This document shows positions 50,711 through 61,290 of a DNA stretch of 64,000 bases, piece after piece; the stretch's first letter is position 1; every line of letters begins with the position of its first letter. The notes under the pieces are model-generated. The model did not search any database and was not told the origin of the DNA. It saw only the letters and a program-made list of their open reading frames with translations. The position numbers and the translations under genes are program-made. Origin of the DNA: Sedimenticola sp. (lineage in GTDB: Bacteria > Pseudomonadota > Gammaproteobacteria > Chromatiales > Chromatiaceae). Where the stretch lies: assembly GCA_026985055.1 (NCBI GenBank), contig JALSQZ010000021.1:1-64000 (forward strand), given 5' to 3'.

Positions 50711-53700
50711 GTGAACTCCACGTCCCTGCAAACCCTCCTGCAACAGCGTATCCTGCTTCTGGATGGCGCCATGGGCACCATGATCCAGCGCCACAAACTC
50801 ACCGAGGAAGACTACCGGGGGGCGCGTTTTGCCGACTGGCCGTCGGACCTGAAGGGCAACAACGACCTGCTGGCAATTACTCAGCCGGACATCATTCGCG
50901 GCATACACGAACAATACCTGGAAGCCGGAGCGGACATTCTCGAAACCAACAGCTTCAACGCCACCCGGGTTTCCATGGCCGACTATGGCATGGAAGAGCT
51001 GGTGTACGAGATCAATGTCGCCGCAGCGCGTCTGGCGCGGGAGGCGGCGGACAAGTACAGCACGCCGGACAAGCCCCGCTTCGTCGCCGGGGTGCTCGGT
51101 CCCACCAGCAAGACCTTGTCCATTTCCCCGGACGTGAATGATCCCGGTTTTCGCGCCCTGCGCTTCGAGGAACTGGCGGAGAACTACCGCGAGGCCACCC
51201 GCGGACTGATGGAAGGTGGCGCGGACATCATCCTCATCGAAACCATTTTCGACACCTTGAACGCCAAAGCCGCCATTTTTGCGGTACAGGATGTGTTTCG
51301 GGAATCCGGCGTCGAGCTGCCCATCATGCTCTCCGGCACCATCACAGACCAGTCGGGACGCACCCTGTCGGGGCAGGTGACCGAGGCCTTCTACAATGCC
51401 CTGCGCCACGCCAGACCCTTGTCCATCGGCCTCAACTGCGCCCTGGGCCCGGATCTTCTGCGGCAGTATGTGGAGGAGCTGTCCCGGGTGTCCGAGACCT
51501 TCGTCTCCGCCCATCCCAACGCGGGGCTGCCCAACGAGTTTGGTGAATATGACCTGACGGCCCGGCAAATGGCTGCCGAGGTCGGCGAATGGGCCGAGTC
51601 GGGCTTCATCAATATCGTCGGTGGCTGCTGCGGCTCGACACCGGAGCATATCGCCGCCATCCATGCGCAGGTCAAGGACAGGAAGCCCCGGCCACTGCCG
51701 GATATCGCGCCTGCCTGCCGGCTGTCCGGCCTGGAGCCCCTGAATATCACCGAAGACTCCCTGTTCGTGAACGTGGGCGAACGCGCCAATGTCACCGGCT
51801 CGGCCAAATTCAAGCGTCTGATTCTCAACGAGGAATACGAAGAAGCCCTGGACGTGTGCCGTACCCAGGTGGAGGAAGGCGCCCAGGTCGTCGATGTAAA
51901 CATGGACGAGGGCATGCTGGACGGCAAGGCGGCCATGATCCGTTTCCTCAATCTGTGCGCCGCGGAGCCTGACATCGCCAAGGTGCCGTTCATGATCGAT
52001 TCTTCCAAATGGGAGATCATCGAGGCCGGCCTGCAATGCGTACAGGGCAAGGCCATCGTCAATTCCATCTCCATGAAGGAAGGGGAAGACAAGTTCCGCG
52101 AGCAGGCGCGCCTGTGCCGCCGCTATGGCGCGGCGGTGATCGTCATGGCCTTCGATGAAACCGGTCAGGCGGACACCTACGAGCGCAAGATCGAGATCTG
52201 CGAGCGCGCCTACCGGATTCTGGTGGACGAACTGGACTTCCCCGCCGAAGACATCATCTTCGATCCCAACATCTTTGCCGTGGCCACGGGCATAGAGGAA
52301 CACAACAACTATGCGGTGGATTTCATCGAGGCAACGCGCTGGATCAAGCAACAGCTGCCCCACGCCCTGGTCTCCGGCGGCGTGTCCAACGTGTCCTTTT
52401 CCTTCCGCGGCAACAACCCGGTGCGCGAAGCCATCCACGCGGTGTTCCTGTACCACGCCATACGCGCCGGCATGGACATGGGCATCGTCAACGCCGGTCA
52501 GCTGGTGGTGTATGACGAGGTGCCCGAAGAGCTGCGCCAGGCGGTGGAAGACGTGATTCTCAACCGCGACCCGGAAGCAGGCGACCGGCTGGTGGACATT
52601 GCACCCAACTATGTGGGCGATGGCAGCGTGCAGAGCCGCAAGGAAGACCTGGAATGGCGCTCCTGGCCGGTGGACAAGCGCCTGGAGCATTCCCTGGTAA
52701 AAGGCATTACCGAGTTCATCGACGAAGACACCAAGGAAGCGCTGGAACAACTCGGGCGTCCCATCGATGTCATCGAAGGACCGCTGATGGCGGGCATGAA
52801 TGTGGTCGGCGACCTGTTCGGCGCGGGCAAGATGTTTCTGCCCCAGGTAGTCAAGTCCGCCCGGGTGATGAAAAAGTCCGTGGCCTGGCTGGAGCCCTAC
52901 CTGGAAGCGGAAAAGGCGGAATGTCCGGCGGAAAACGCGGGGAAGATTCTCATGGCCACGGTAAAAGGCGACGTGCATGACATTGGCAAGAACATCGTCG
53001 GCATCGTGCTGCAATGCAACAGCTACGAGGTCATCGACCTGGGGGTGATGGTACCCGCGGACAAGATCCTGCAAACCGCAAAAGAGGAACAGGTCGATAT
53101 CATCGGCCTGTCCGGTCTGATTACCCCATCCCTGGATGAAATGGTTCACGTCGCCAAGGAAATGAAACGCCAGGGCTTCGATATTCCGCTGATGATTGGT
53201 GGCGCGACTACCTCCAAGGCGCATACGGCGGTCAAGATCGAACCCCAGTACGAGCATGGCGCGGTGTATGTGGCGGATGCCTCCCGCGCCGTGGGGGTGG
53301 CCAGCGCCCTGCTCTCTGCCGATCAGAAGCCGGATTTTCTCGCGGAACTGAAGACGGAATATGAAGCCGTGCGCCAGAGCCGGGCAAAAAAGGATGATGC
53401 ACGCAATCTGGTGAGTATCGATCAGGCACGAACCAACACCACTCCCATCGACTGGACGAACTGGCAGCCCACTGCACCAATCGCCCTGCAACAGGCGCCA
53501 GCCGGAGTGAAGATCGTCCCCAAAGGCGCGGGGCTGCTGGCGGTATATGAAGACATCCCCCTGGATAAGCTGATTCCCTTCATCGACTGGACCTTCTTTT
53601 TTCATGCGTGGCAACTGCGCGGGCGCTTCCCCAAAATTCTCGACGATCCCGAAAAGGGTGAGGAAGCGCGCAAGCTGTTCAAGGATGCGCAGGAAATGCT

Positions 53701-54439
53701 GGAAAAGATCAAAGCGCAAAAATGGCTGCGCGCCCGCGCTGTGGTCGGCCTCTTCCCCGCCAATGCCGTGGGTGACGATATCGAGCTGTATCAGGATGCA
53801 GAGCGCAAGCAAGTGCTTACTGTCTTCCACAATCTGCGCAAACAGGGCAAGCAGCCCAAGGGCAAGTACAACGAATCCCTGGCGGATTTCATTGCGCCGA
53901 AGGACAGCGGCAAGGCTGACTGGATCGGCGCTTTTGCCTGCACTGCCGGCGAAGGCATAGACGCAAGGATTGCCGGGTTCGAAAAAGACCACGACGACTA
54001 TTCCAGCCTCATGCTCAAGGCCCTGGCCGACCGCCTGGCCGAGGCTCTGGCGGAGTGGCTGCACCAGCAGGTGCGCACCCGGCTATGGGGGTATGCGGCG
54101 GATGAACAACTGGATAATGATGCCCTGATCGCGGAAAAATACGACGGTATACGTCCGGCCATGGGCTACCCCGCGAGCCCGGATCACACCGAAAAGGACA
54201 TTCTCTGGGAACTGCTGGATGCCGAAGCCAACACCGGCATCTGGCTTACCGAGAGCAAGGCCATGGTGCCCACCGCAGCGGTGAGCGGCCTGTATTTCTC
54301 CCACCCGGATTCCCGCTATTTTGCCGTGGGCAGGATCGACAAGGATCAACTCCTCGATTACGCCCGGCGCAAGGGCATGGAACCTGGGGTACTGGAAAGA
54401 TGGCTGGGGCAGAACCTGGCCTATGAGCCGGAAGACTGA
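50711..54439 (+). CDS. metH: Cobalamin-dependent methionine synthase
   Basis: Transfers a methyl group from methyltetrahydrofolate to homocysteine using B12. 1242 residues, GTG start. Order: homocysteine-binding domain with Zn ligands in [11 protein letters not shown], pterin-binding domain ([15 protein letters not shown]), B12-cap and B12-binding domain with DVHDIGKNI (axial His), then the AdoMet reactivation domain ([17 protein letters not shown] near 1160). E. coli MetH is 1227 residues. No B12 or SAH riboswitch was recognised upstream. Confidence 0.97.
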   Translation: MNSTSLQTLLQQRILLLDGAMGTMIQRHKLTEEDYRGARFADWPSDLKGNNDLLAITQPDIIRGIHEQYLEAGADILETNSFNATRVSMADYGMEELVYEINVAAARLAREAADKYSTPDKPRFVAGVLGPTSKTLSISPDVNDPGFRALRFEELAENYREATRGLMEGGADIILIETIFDTLNAKAAIFAVQDVFRESGVELPIMLSGTITDQSGRTLSGQVTEAFYNALRHARPLSIGLNCALGPDLLRQYVEELSRVSETFVSAHPNAGLPNEFGEYDLTARQMAAEVGEWAESGFINIVGGCCGSTPEHIAAIHAQVKDRKPRPLPDIAPACRLSGLEPLNITEDSLFVNVGERANVTGSAKFKRLILNEEYEEALDVCRTQVEEGAQVVDVNMDEGMLDGKAAMIRFLNLCAAEPDIAKVPFMIDSSKWEIIEAGLQCVQGKAIVNSISMKEGEDKFREQARLCRRYGAAVIVMAFDETGQADTYERKIEICERAYRILVDELDFPAEDIIFDPNIFAVATGIEEHNNYAVDFIEATRWIKQQLPHALVSGGVSNVSFSFRGNNPVREAIHAVFLYHAIRAGMDMGIVNAGQLVVYDEVPEELRQAVEDVILNRDPEAGDRLVDIAPNYVGDGSVQSRKEDLEWRSWPVDKRLEHSLVKGITEFIDEDTKEALEQLGRPIDVIEGPLMAGMNVVGDLFGAGKMFLPQVVKSARVMKKSVAWLEPYLEAEKAECPAENAGKILMATVKGDVHDIGKNIVGIVLQCNSYEVIDLGVMVPADKILQTAKEEQVDIIGLSGLITPSLDEMVHVAKEMKRQGFDIPLMIGGATTSKAHTAVKIEPQYEHGAVYVADASRAVGVASALLSADQKPDFLAELKTEYEAVRQSRAKKDDARNLVSIDQARTNTTPIDWTNWQPTAPIALQQAPAGVKIVPKGAGLLAVYEDIPLDKLIPFIDWTFFFHAWQLRGRFPKILDDPEKGEEARKLFKDAQEMLEKIKAQKWLRARAVVGLFPANAVGDDIELYQDAERKQVLTVFHNLRKQGKQPKGKYNESLADFIAPKDSGKADWIGAFACTAGEGIDARIAGFEKDHDDYSSLMLKALADRLAEALAEWLHQQVRTRLWGYAADEQLDNDALIAEKYDGIRPAMGYPASPDHTEKDILWELLDAEANTGIWLTESKAMVPTAAVSGLYFSHPDSRYFAVGRIDKDQLLDYARRKGMEPGVLERWLGQNLAYEPED

Positions 54440-54927
54440 TGGCGGAACAGGATCCGAAAATCCTTCAGCAACAGGCGCGGGATTTCCGTGACAGCTTCCA
54501 GAGCGTGCTTCTGGCCACCAGCTCGGCGGATGGCGAAGCGGATATCAGCTACGCCCCCTGCGTGCTGGATGCCTCCGAATCCATTTGCGTCTATGTCAGC
54601 CAGTTGGCCCGGCATACGCGCAATCTGCTCCAGCGCCCCAGCGCCAGCCTGATGTTCATCGCCTCAGAGCAGGACAGCCGCAACCTGTTCGCCCGCCAGC
54701 GTCTGATTCTCCAGTGCCGGGCGGAGCAGGTGAGCGAAGCGGAAGCCGAGCCGGTTCTGCAGCAGATGGAAGCACAACTGGGCAACACCATCGGCCTGTT
54801 GCGATCCTTGCCGGATTTCCTGCTGTTTCGTTTTCATGTCGAAAGCGGCAGCTATATCAAGGGGTTTGGCCAGGCATGGTCTCTCGAAGGCAATGATCTT
54901 CGGGTGCTGGAGTTACGCAAAAGTTAG
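54439..54927 (+). CDS. HugZ-like pyridoxamine-oxidase-fold protein
   Basis: A 162-residue split-barrel flavin-type protein: QSVLLATSSADGEADISYAPCVLD at the start, then LLQRPSASLMFIASEQDSRNLFARQRL. These are features of the HugZ (haem utilisation) branch. The C-terminal LLFRFHVESGSYIKGFGQAW matches the haem-binding side. Overlaps the metH stop by 1 bp. Function in haem use is from family knowledge, not shown here. Confidence 0.8.
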   Translation: MAEQDPKILQQQARDFRDSFQSVLLATSSADGEADISYAPCVLDASESICVYVSQLARHTRNLLQRPSASLMFIASEQDSRNLFARQRLILQCRAEQVSEAEAEPVLQQMEAQLGNTIGLLRSLPDFLLFRFHVESGSYIKGFGQAWSLEGNDLRVLELRKS

Positions 54928-55199
54928 CTGGAGACGCTCAATCCCGCAGTTTTGGCATCGGCCAGGATGCTGTCCAGCATGGCGCGCAACTCATCGATCT
55001 CCTTGCGCGGCAGATTGCGGCCGAAATCGCGTATCTGGTTGGACAGTTCCACGTTCTCCAGGACACGGGCAATCACCGGGTACAGCTTTGCACAAATGGC
55101 ATCCAACTCCAGCGCCGCCATCACTCCCGGTGAATCCAGGTACGCCTTTGCCTGAGGAACGAATTGATCGAACAATACCTGAGGATCTTCGAGCAACAT
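54924..55199 (-). CDS. Small hypothetical protein
   Basis: A 91-residue soluble, helical protein. AGGA lies upstream of the ATG. It overlaps the stop of the convergent HugZ-like gene by 4 bp. No family recognised. The sequence lacks Cys-rich or membrane features. Confidence 0.6.
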   Translation of the reverse strand: MLLEDPQVLFDQFVPQAKAYLDSPGVMAALELDAICAKLYPVIARVLENVELSNQIRDFGRNLPRKEIDELRAMLDSILADAKTAGLSVSS

Positions 55200-55236
55200 G
55201 GTTTTTCCTGTCAGTCAAGGTCTGGAATCGCGCTAC

Positions 55237-55390
55237 AGGGCATCTCGAATAATCGAGGTGCCCGAGTGGAACAGGGATGTCCCACCATTTTCAATCACCA
55301 CAAGTGATTGAAAATGTGAGCAAAGAGGAAATCGCATTTTCTCTTTGCGACGAGAAAAATTCCATGGAAGGAATTTTTCGAGGTCCTCTA
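55237..55390. repeat. D-family repeat, most complete copy
   Basis: Contains three hairpins: CATCTCGAATAATCGAGGTG at the left, TTTTCAATCACCACAAGTGA with its partner, and GAAAAATTCC/GGAATTTTTC at the right. Its ends are imperfect inverted repeats (AGGGCATCTCGA against AGAGGACCTCGA). Partial relatives lie at 11557, 15456, 15903 and 30257. The 292-bp gap holding it (55200-55491) has no other recognisable feature. No ORF. Confidence 0.7.
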
Positions 55391-55491
55391 TATTAGTCGA
55401 ACCGGATCAAACCGCCAAGCCAGCAAAAATGCTATGGTTTGTGCGTATTTTCAGTAACCAACAAATCAAAGGCAGAGGAAAAGCATAACAA

Positions 55492-55851
55492 ATGAGCAAG
55501 GAGCAAAAGCCCGCGACAGATCAGTCCATCATCAAGGACGCCACCCTGCTGCAACTGCAAAAAAGCAACGCCCTGGAACAGCAACTCAAGGCCATCCGCA
55601 GCAATTCCGAAGCCATGGAAACCCGTCTGCTGGACATGCAGCGGGAACTGCGACGGATGCGCAGAAACATCCGCATCTTCTGGCTTGCGGAATTGCTCGG
55701 CCCCATGCTCGCCATCGGCCTGATACTGGGGGGCGCCTGGTTTGCTCTCAAATATGTGGAACAGCATTACCTGGAGGGTGAGTCCCTGATCGACAAGGTA
55801 CTGATGAAAGACAGCAGTCCCGCGAACCCAGGGACTTCTCCCGGGTCATGA
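55492..55851 (+). CDS. Coiled-coil membrane protein
   Basis: A 119-residue protein. Residues 15-65 are a predicted coiled coil (LQLQKSNALEQQLKAIRSNS and MQRELRRMRRN), followed by a TM (about 75-92, GPMLAIGLILGGAWFAL). The stop overlaps tmcA by 4 bp (ATGA). GAGGAAAAG lies upstream. Function unknown; the coupling to tmcA may only reflect compaction. Confidence 0.7.
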   Translation: MSKEQKPATDQSIIKDATLLQLQKSNALEQQLKAIRSNSEAMETRLLDMQRELRRMRRNIRIFWLAELLGPMLAIGLILGGAWFALKYVEQHYLEGESLIDKVLMKDSSPANPGTSPGS

Positions 55852-57854
55852 CCGGAACGGCCCGGCAGCGGTGGCGGAACTTCCGGATTCTCAGCGCTGA
55901 TGACGATTCTTGCCTGATACAGGCGCTAACCCTGCTGGGAGAACAACAAGCGCTCTGGGTGAGCGACAGCCCGCCAAAAAATACGCGGGCGATATCGCCA
56001 TCCAAGGTGGCGGAATATCTGGGACAGGACATCGAGCATCTGGTCTTCGATGCCCGTCAGGCACTGAATCCGGATGCCCTGGCCATTGCCGCGGGGCTGG
56101 TACGGGGCGGCGGATACTTCCTGCTCCTCACCCCGGAGCTTTCCCGCTGGGGGCAACAGCCACACAGTCTGTTCCTGCAACGCATGGCGCGCTTGTGCCA
56201 GACCCATTCCCCGCCACCATCCGACCCCGTTCCCTGCAACCCAGATGCAGCCCTCACCACCGGGCAGGAACAGGTGATTGAGGCCCTGCGCCGGGTAGCC
56301 AGGGGACATCGCAACCGGCCCCTGGTAGTGATTGCCGACCGGGGCCGGGGCAAGTCCTCGGCCTTCGGCATTGGCGCGGCCAGACTGCTGGCCGAAGGAC
56401 TGGATCAGATCCTGGTTACCGCGCCCCGCAGGAACGCAGTCGACACCCTGTTCCGCGAAGCCGCCCGGGAACTGGACATCACAGGGCAACCACAGGAAAA
56501 AACGCAGCCAAGCGAGACCCGGATTCGGTTCATCCCCCCCGATGAACTGCTGCAACAACTGCCCGCCACCTCCTTGCTGCTGGTGGACGAAGCGGCCGGC
56601 ATTCCCCTGCCCATGCTGGAAAAAATTCTGACCCATTACCGGCGGGTCGCCTTTGCCACCACGGTTCACGGCTATGAAGGCAGTGGCCGGGGGTTCAGCC
56701 TGCGCTTCGGCAAAACACTGGATGAATATTGCCCCCAGTGGAAACGGCTGACCCTTAGCGAGCCGGTGCGCTGGGCCGCCGGGGATCCACTGGAAGCGTT
56801 CATCTTCGAAGCCCTGCTTCTCGATGCAGAGCCAGCCCGGGTGACCCGGCAGGAGTCTCTTTCCGATCTGGAAATCAGGCCGCTGGCGCGGGAAAGCCTG
56901 GCGCGAAATCCCACCCTTCTGCAGCAGCTTTTCGGTCTGCTGGTGGACGCCCATTACCGCACCACGCCAACCGACCTGAAACACCTGCTGGATGCCCCTG
57001 ATCTTTCCATTCACTGTGCCCGGCTCAACGGCGATGTCGTTGCCGCCCTGCTGGTGGCCACGGAAGGTGCGCTCCCGGAGTCCTTGCACCGGGAAGTGAT
57101 TTGCGCGCAGCGGCGTCCCCGCGGCCAGCTGCTTCCCACGATACTGGCCAGCCACTGTGGTTTTCCCCAGGGGTTGAGCCTGAACTGGGAACGCATACTG
57201 CGGATTGCGGTGCATCCCGCGCTTCAGGGACAGGGCATAGGCAGCCGGATGCTGGACTATCTGGCCTCGGGCGCCAGAGACAGAAACGTGGATCTGCTGG
57301 GCAGCAGTTTTGGCGCCACGCCAGCGCTCCTGGATTTCTGGCGGCGGGGCGGCTATGTTCCGGTACGCCTCGGGCAAAGGCGCGAAGCCAGCAGTGGCGC
57401 CCATGCAGTAACCATGCTGCGCGGCATCAGTCCGGCGGGCGAGGCGCTTCAGTCCCAGGCGCAAGCGGCCTTTCAGGAGCTGTTCCCTGTGCAACTGGCC
57501 GAGCCTTTCCGGCAACTGCCGCATGCCTTGATTCAGCGCCTGCTGACGCAACAACCCCGCTCCCTGCTACGGCACAGGGACAGAGAGATTCTCCAGGCCT
57601 TTGCCGCCGGACAGCGCCAGTATCTGGATGCCCTGGGAGCGCTGCGCCGGCTGGCCCGCTGCGAAACCTCCAATGCCTTGCTGACGATCAAGGTTCTGCA
57701 GGGACGCAACTGGCGGGAAAGCACCCAGGCAAGCGGTCTGTCAGGCAAGAAAGCCGCCCTGAGAGCACTGCGCGCCAGCGTTGCTGCCTGGCTGAAAAAT
57801 CATCCAGATGAACAAAGTGCTGCCGATATTTCAGAATGCCCGAAAAGCGGATAA
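55848..57854 (+). CDS. tmcA: tRNA(Met) cytidine acetyltransferase
   Basis: Acetylates the wobble cytidine 34 of elongator tRNA-Met. A 668-residue protein with a helicase-like ATPase domain (Walker A ADRGRGKSSAFG; LVDEAAGIPLP) and a C-terminal GNAT domain (VHPALQGQGIGSRMLDYL, GATPALLDFWRRGGY). E. coli TmcA is 671 residues. Starts inside the stop of the coiled-coil protein gene. Confidence 0.95.
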   Translation: MTGTARQRWRNFRILSADDDSCLIQALTLLGEQQALWVSDSPPKNTRAISPSKVAEYLGQDIEHLVFDARQALNPDALAIAAGLVRGGGYFLLLTPELSRWGQQPHSLFLQRMARLCQTHSPPPSDPVPCNPDAALTTGQEQVIEALRRVARGHRNRPLVVIADRGRGKSSAFGIGAARLLAEGLDQILVTAPRRNAVDTLFREAARELDITGQPQEKTQPSETRIRFIPPDELLQQLPATSLLLVDEAAGIPLPMLEKILTHYRRVAFATTVHGYEGSGRGFSLRFGKTLDEYCPQWKRLTLSEPVRWAAGDPLEAFIFEALLLDAEPARVTRQESLSDLEIRPLARESLARNPTLLQQLFGLLVDAHYRTTPTDLKHLLDAPDLSIHCARLNGDVVAALLVATEGALPESLHREVICAQRRPRGQLLPTILASHCGFPQGLSLNWERILRIAVHPALQGQGIGSRMLDYLASGARDRNVDLLGSSFGATPALLDFWRRGGYVPVRLGQRREASSGAHAVTMLRGISPAGEALQSQAQAAFQELFPVQLAEPFRQLPHALIQRLLTQQPRSLLRHRDREILQAFAAGQRQYLDALGALRRLARCETSNALLTIKVLQGRNWRESTQASGLSGKKAALRALRASVAAWLKNHPDEQSAADISECPKSG

Positions 57855-57952
57855 ATCCTCAACGGCCAAGATGGCAATTTTGACATTTCTCAAAGCCAAG
57901 CCCGGCCAATAAGAGTGTAATTTTCCCTTCGAGGACAATCTGGAAGCAAATC

Positions 57953-58387
57953 ATGTCAGAACGACATCCGGTAATGGCGCCCGAGGATATTCCCGATATC
58001 GCCGTAGGTTCCATGAACGATACCCATCACGAGGAAGTAGCTCTGGTCAATGCCCTGGGCAGGCTGCTGTTGCAGGCCAGGGAAGGCAATCCGGACAAGG
58101 AGGCCATCGGCAAGGCCCTGGACGACTGGATCAGGCACACGGAATCCCACTTCGAGCGGGAAAACCGTCTCATGCAGGAATACGGTTTCCCTCCCTTTCC
58201 GGTGCATGCCGGAGAGCACAGCAACGCCCTGGAGAATCTTCATCGGCTCCAGCAAAACTGGCATTCCGACCAGGATCTGGATGCTCTCGGCGGCTATGTG
58301 TTCAACACCTGGCCCCAGTGGTTCCAGATGCATGTAAACAGCATGGACAATGTCACTGCGCAGTTTCTGTCCAACTTCGTGGACTGA
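57953..58387 (+). CDS. Bacteriohemerythrin
   Basis: A 144-residue oxygen-binding diiron protein. Metal-ligand motifs in order: THHEEV, HTESHFERENRLM, HAGEHSNALE and HVNSMD. No signal peptide, so cytoplasmic. It may deliver oxygen or protect against it. The stop overlaps the nei start (TGATG). Confidence 0.92.
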   Translation: MSERHPVMAPEDIPDIAVGSMNDTHHEEVALVNALGRLLLQAREGNPDKEAIGKALDDWIRHTESHFERENRLMQEYGFPPFPVHAGEHSNALENLHRLQQNWHSDQDLDALGGYVFNTWPQWFQMHVNSMDNVTAQFLSNFVD

Positions 58388-59211
58388 TGCCCGAAGGGCC
58401 GGAGATTCGTCGCGCCAGAGACAGGCTCGCGGCCGCCATCGAAGGGCGCACCGTCCAGCGGGTCGATCTTCTGCTACCCGCCCTGAAAAGCTGGAACGGA
58501 AAATTCGATGGCTGCAAGGTAGAAAGCATCCGCTCCCGGGGAAAAGCCATGCTGACCCGCTTCAGCAATGGCCTGAGCATCTACAGTCACAATCAGCTGT
58601 ATGGCCGATGGCTGGTCACTGACGCCGGGCAACTGCCACATACCCGCCGCCAGCTGCGCCTGGCCATTCACTGCGAACACCATTCGGCCCTGCTCTACAG
58701 CGCCTCGGATATTGAGGTCTGGCCCACGGAACAGCTGGATCAGCACCCTTTTCTGCAAAAACTGGGGCCGGATGTGCTGGAACCCAGCACCAGCAGCGCC
58801 CTGATACGGGAACGCCTGCGGGAAAAGCGTTTCATTGGCCGCAGCCTGGGCGCATTGCTCACCGACCAGTCCTTCGTGGCCGGACTGGGCAATTATCTTC
58901 GCTGTGAAATTTTGCATTGCGCCGGCCAGCATCCCGTCCGGCGCCCCCGGGATCTGCCGGATGATGAACTGAAGCAGCTGGCGCAACAGATACTGGCTCT
59001 GCCGCGCCAGTCCTACCATAGCGGCGGGGTCACCAATGATCTGCAACGGGCCGCCAGGCTCATGGACCAGGCCGGCAGCTTCGAGGCCGCCCGGTTTCAT
59101 GTATTCCGCCGGGCGGGACTGCCCTGCTATCGGTGCGGCACGGCCATCGTCCAGATCCGCCAGGGCGGCCAGGGCTGCTACCTGTGCCCAACCTGCCAGC
59201 CTCAGTACTGA
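58387..59211 (+). CDS. nei: Endonuclease VIII-type DNA glycosylase
   Basis: A 274-residue Fpg/Nei glycosylase removing oxidised pyrimidines. The N-terminus PEGPEIRRARD carries the catalytic Pro and Glu. The conserved Lys lies in SRGKAMLTRF. The C-terminal zinc finger is CYRCGTAIVQ with CYLCPTCQ. The N-terminal PEGPEIRR favours Nei over Fpg (PELPEVE). The 3' end overlaps the convergent lipoprotein gene by 10 bp. Confidence 0.93.
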   Translation: MPEGPEIRRARDRLAAAIEGRTVQRVDLLLPALKSWNGKFDGCKVESIRSRGKAMLTRFSNGLSIYSHNQLYGRWLVTDAGQLPHTRRQLRLAIHCEHHSALLYSASDIEVWPTEQLDQHPFLQKLGPDVLEPSTSSALIRERLREKRFIGRSLGALLTDQSFVAGLGNYLRCEILHCAGQHPVRRPRDLPDDELKQLAQQILALPRQSYHSGGVTNDLQRAARLMDQAGSFEAARFHVFRRAGLPCYRCGTAIVQIRQGGQGCYLCPTCQPQY

Positions 59212-59756
59212 CCGGGCATCAACCGGGCAGATCCTGGCTGCAAGTCCGCATAAGCCCCCAGCACAAAGGCAATCTCTTCCAGGGTTGGATATTCCGCCTC
59301 CCATGGCTCGGCAAACACGCCCCGGCAGGTCATGCGCAGCACATCCGGCTGTTTGTCCGAATGCAACCAGAAATGATAGCCGAGGAAAATGTCCGCCGGG
59401 CTGGTATCCACCGCCGCATTCGCCAGGCGCAGGGAAACCAGCTGAACCGGTCGCCAGGAAGCCACTTCTTCACGCAAAGGCTGGATGCGGTTTATGACAA
59501 AAGTATCCGGCTCGATGGTGCGCACCTGAGAACTCAGCTGGCGCACTTCCAGATTGCAGGCGGGTTTGTATTGATTGAAGCCCAGGGAAGGCAGCATCTG
59601 GCCATCCTGCAGAAACACCCGGGTATTGTCCGCCGACACGGTGAGCGGCTTTTTCAGCACCAGTCGCCAGCCGCTGTCCTGAGCGGTGTAGTCGGGCAGC
59701 CAACTGCTACAGCCACCCAGAGCCACCAGCAGGCCGGCGAAGAACAGACGTATCAT
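59202..59756 (-). CDS. Hypothetical lipoprotein
   Basis: A 184-residue predicted lipoprotein (lipobox LVALGGC, Cys about 16). The mature part is beta-rich (GWRLVLKKPLTVSADNTRVF) with one Cys pair (YKPACNLEVRQ and LRMTCRG). The start overlaps the yceI stop by 4 bp, so it is in an operon with the cytochrome b561-YceI pair. No family recognised. Confidence 0.7.
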   Translation of the reverse strand: MIRLFFAGLLVALGGCSSWLPDYTAQDSGWRLVLKKPLTVSADNTRVFLQDGQMLPSLGFNQYKPACNLEVRQLSSQVRTIEPDTFVINRIQPLREEVASWRPVQLVSLRLANAAVDTSPADIFLGYHFWLHSDKQPDVLRMTCRGVFAEPWEAEYPTLEEIAFVLGAYADLQPGSARLMPGQY

Positions 59757-60337
59757 TTGCGTATGCCTTCAATGGACAGATAGACATGGATCTCTTCGGC
59801 GGCAGGACCGAGAATCTTTGCTTCTTTCATTTTCCAGTCTGACAGCTTGAGTACGGTTCGTCCTTCAAAACCGCGCCGGTAACCTCCCCAGGGATCCGGG
59901 CCATTACCAACATCTGTAACATCGATGCTGATGTTGCGGGTAATCCCGCGCAAGGTCAGATCACCCTTCAGCACCGCCTTGCCATTCCCACGATCCTCCC
60001 AGGAAGTGCTCATGAAGGATGCTTGCGGATAGTTTTTCACATCGAAGAATCTTGCACTGCGCAGATGCTTGTCCCGTTCCGCATGATTGCTGTCCAGACT
60101 GGCGATATCGATGTTCACCTGCACATGGTTTTTTTCCGGGTTGCCGGCATCGTAGCTGAAATCCCCCTTGAAGCGATTGAAGCGCCCCAACAGCCAGCTG
60201 TAGCCCAGATGCTTGATCTTGAACTCAATGAAAGCATGCATGCCTTTGGTGTCAATTTCGTAGTCCACTGCTGCCGCCACCGTTGCCAGCGAAAGGGACG
60301 CTGCGCAAAGCAGCATGGCGATGATGGTCTTTTTCAT
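59753..60337 (-). CDS. YceI-family periplasmic protein
   Basis: A 194-residue lipocalin-like protein with a signal peptide (AMLLCAASLSLATVAAA). Family blocks are YEIDTKGMHAFIEFKIKHLG, LGRFNRFKGDFSYD, MSTSWEDRGNGKAVLKGDL and LTLRGITRNISIDV. YceI proteins bind isoprenoids such as quinone-type lipids. Next to a cytochrome b561 gene, a pairing also known in E. coli (yceJ-yceI). Confidence 0.93.
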   Translation of the reverse strand: MKKTIIAMLLCAASLSLATVAAAVDYEIDTKGMHAFIEFKIKHLGYSWLLGRFNRFKGDFSYDAGNPEKNHVQVNIDIASLDSNHAERDKHLRSARFFDVKNYPQASFMSTSWEDRGNGKAVLKGDLTLRGITRNISIDVTDVGNGPDPWGGYRRGFEGRTVLKLSDWKMKEAKILGPAAEEIHVYLSIEGIRK

Positions 60338-60338
60338 T

Positions 60339-60893
60339 TCACTCTCCTCTTGATTGGATCCCCAACATGCGAATCAGGGTAGCATCCCCATCCACAAAAT
60401 GATGCTTCAACGCCGCGCCGGCATGCAATACCAGCATCGCAGTCAGCAACCAGGTGAGAAACCAGTGCACCCTGCCGGCGCGATCCTCGAGATTGTCCAC
60501 TCCCGAAACCAGGGCCGGCAACTCGACTCCACCATAGAGAAGCAAATCATGACCATCCGCGGTACTGATCAGATAACCGCTGATCACAATCGCGAACATC
60601 ACGACATAGAACATCCTGTGCATGAGCAAGGCCAGAACCCGTTCCCGAGGCACAGCATGCATGGCCGGCAAGGGATTGCTCCAGCGCCACAGCAAACGCA
60701 GACACAGCAGCAGGGCAAACAACACGCCAAGGTTGCGGTGCAGGTCGGGAATTCGCTGGTACAGGGGATGATAGTAGTCCAGGGTCATCATGTATTTTCC
60801 CAGAACAAACAGAAGCGTGGCGAGCAACGCCATTCCCCAGTGCAACAAAATACTGGGCAGCCCCCAGGACCGGGCATCATTTCTCCATTTCAT
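60339..60893 (-). CDS. Cytochrome b561 (YceJ-like)
   Basis: A 184-residue membrane haem protein with four TM segments. Likely axial His residues lie in ILLHWGM, LLMHRMFY, RVHWFLTWLL and LVLHAGAALKHH. Co-transcribed with yceI (1-bp gap). It may reduce or oxidise quinone at the membrane. Confidence 0.9.
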   Translation of the reverse strand: MKWRNDARSWGLPSILLHWGMALLATLLFVLGKYMMTLDYYHPLYQRIPDLHRNLGVLFALLLCLRLLWRWSNPLPAMHAVPRERVLALLMHRMFYVVMFAIVISGYLISTADGHDLLLYGGVELPALVSGVDNLEDRAGRVHWFLTWLLTAMLVLHAGAALKHHFVDGDATLIRMLGIQSRGE

Positions 60894-60992
60894 GCCGCCA
60901 TCTTCTCCTTTTCACTGTGCAATCTGTTCTAGCCCGGAAACCACATTTCAAGCTTAGCAGAAAGCGGGAAAAGCACGGCTTCCACCTTGGCC

Positions 60993-61259
60993 TCAACCGC
61001 CACGGATCAGTTCATCCATTCTCGCTTTGGCATCGTCCCAAACCTGTCCCCGGTTGCCCCCTTCCGCCATGAGCTCCATGAGCGCATAGGCCAGACGGCG
61101 GCCATTCTCGTCCAGATCGCGCAACTTGGTGAGTTTGAACAGACAGCCCGCCGCTTCGTATTCCAGGGTATTCACCAGCGCATACAGAACCAGGGAAGTG
61201 GCGGAATGAGGCGCCTGCCGCACCTGTTCCAGCACCTTGTCCAGCACAGAAGTTGACAT
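60993..61259 (-). CDS. Small hypothetical protein
   Basis: An 88-residue soluble helical protein. AAGGAG 7 nt before the ATG supports it. No known domain recognised. It stands alone, with A4 upstream. Confidence 0.6.
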   Translation of the reverse strand: MSTSVLDKVLEQVRQAPHSATSLVLYALVNTLEYEAAGCLFKLTKLRDLDENGRRLAYALMELMAEGGNRGQVWDDAKARMDELIRGG

Positions 61260-61290
61260 ATTTGCTCCTTATCGCCATGCTCAGGGGTAA

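Noticed and set aside
50531..54064. Long minus-strand ORF opposite metH
   Set aside because: It is a coding shadow of the well-supported metH gene; only its last 122 codons (50162-50530) are a credible gene.
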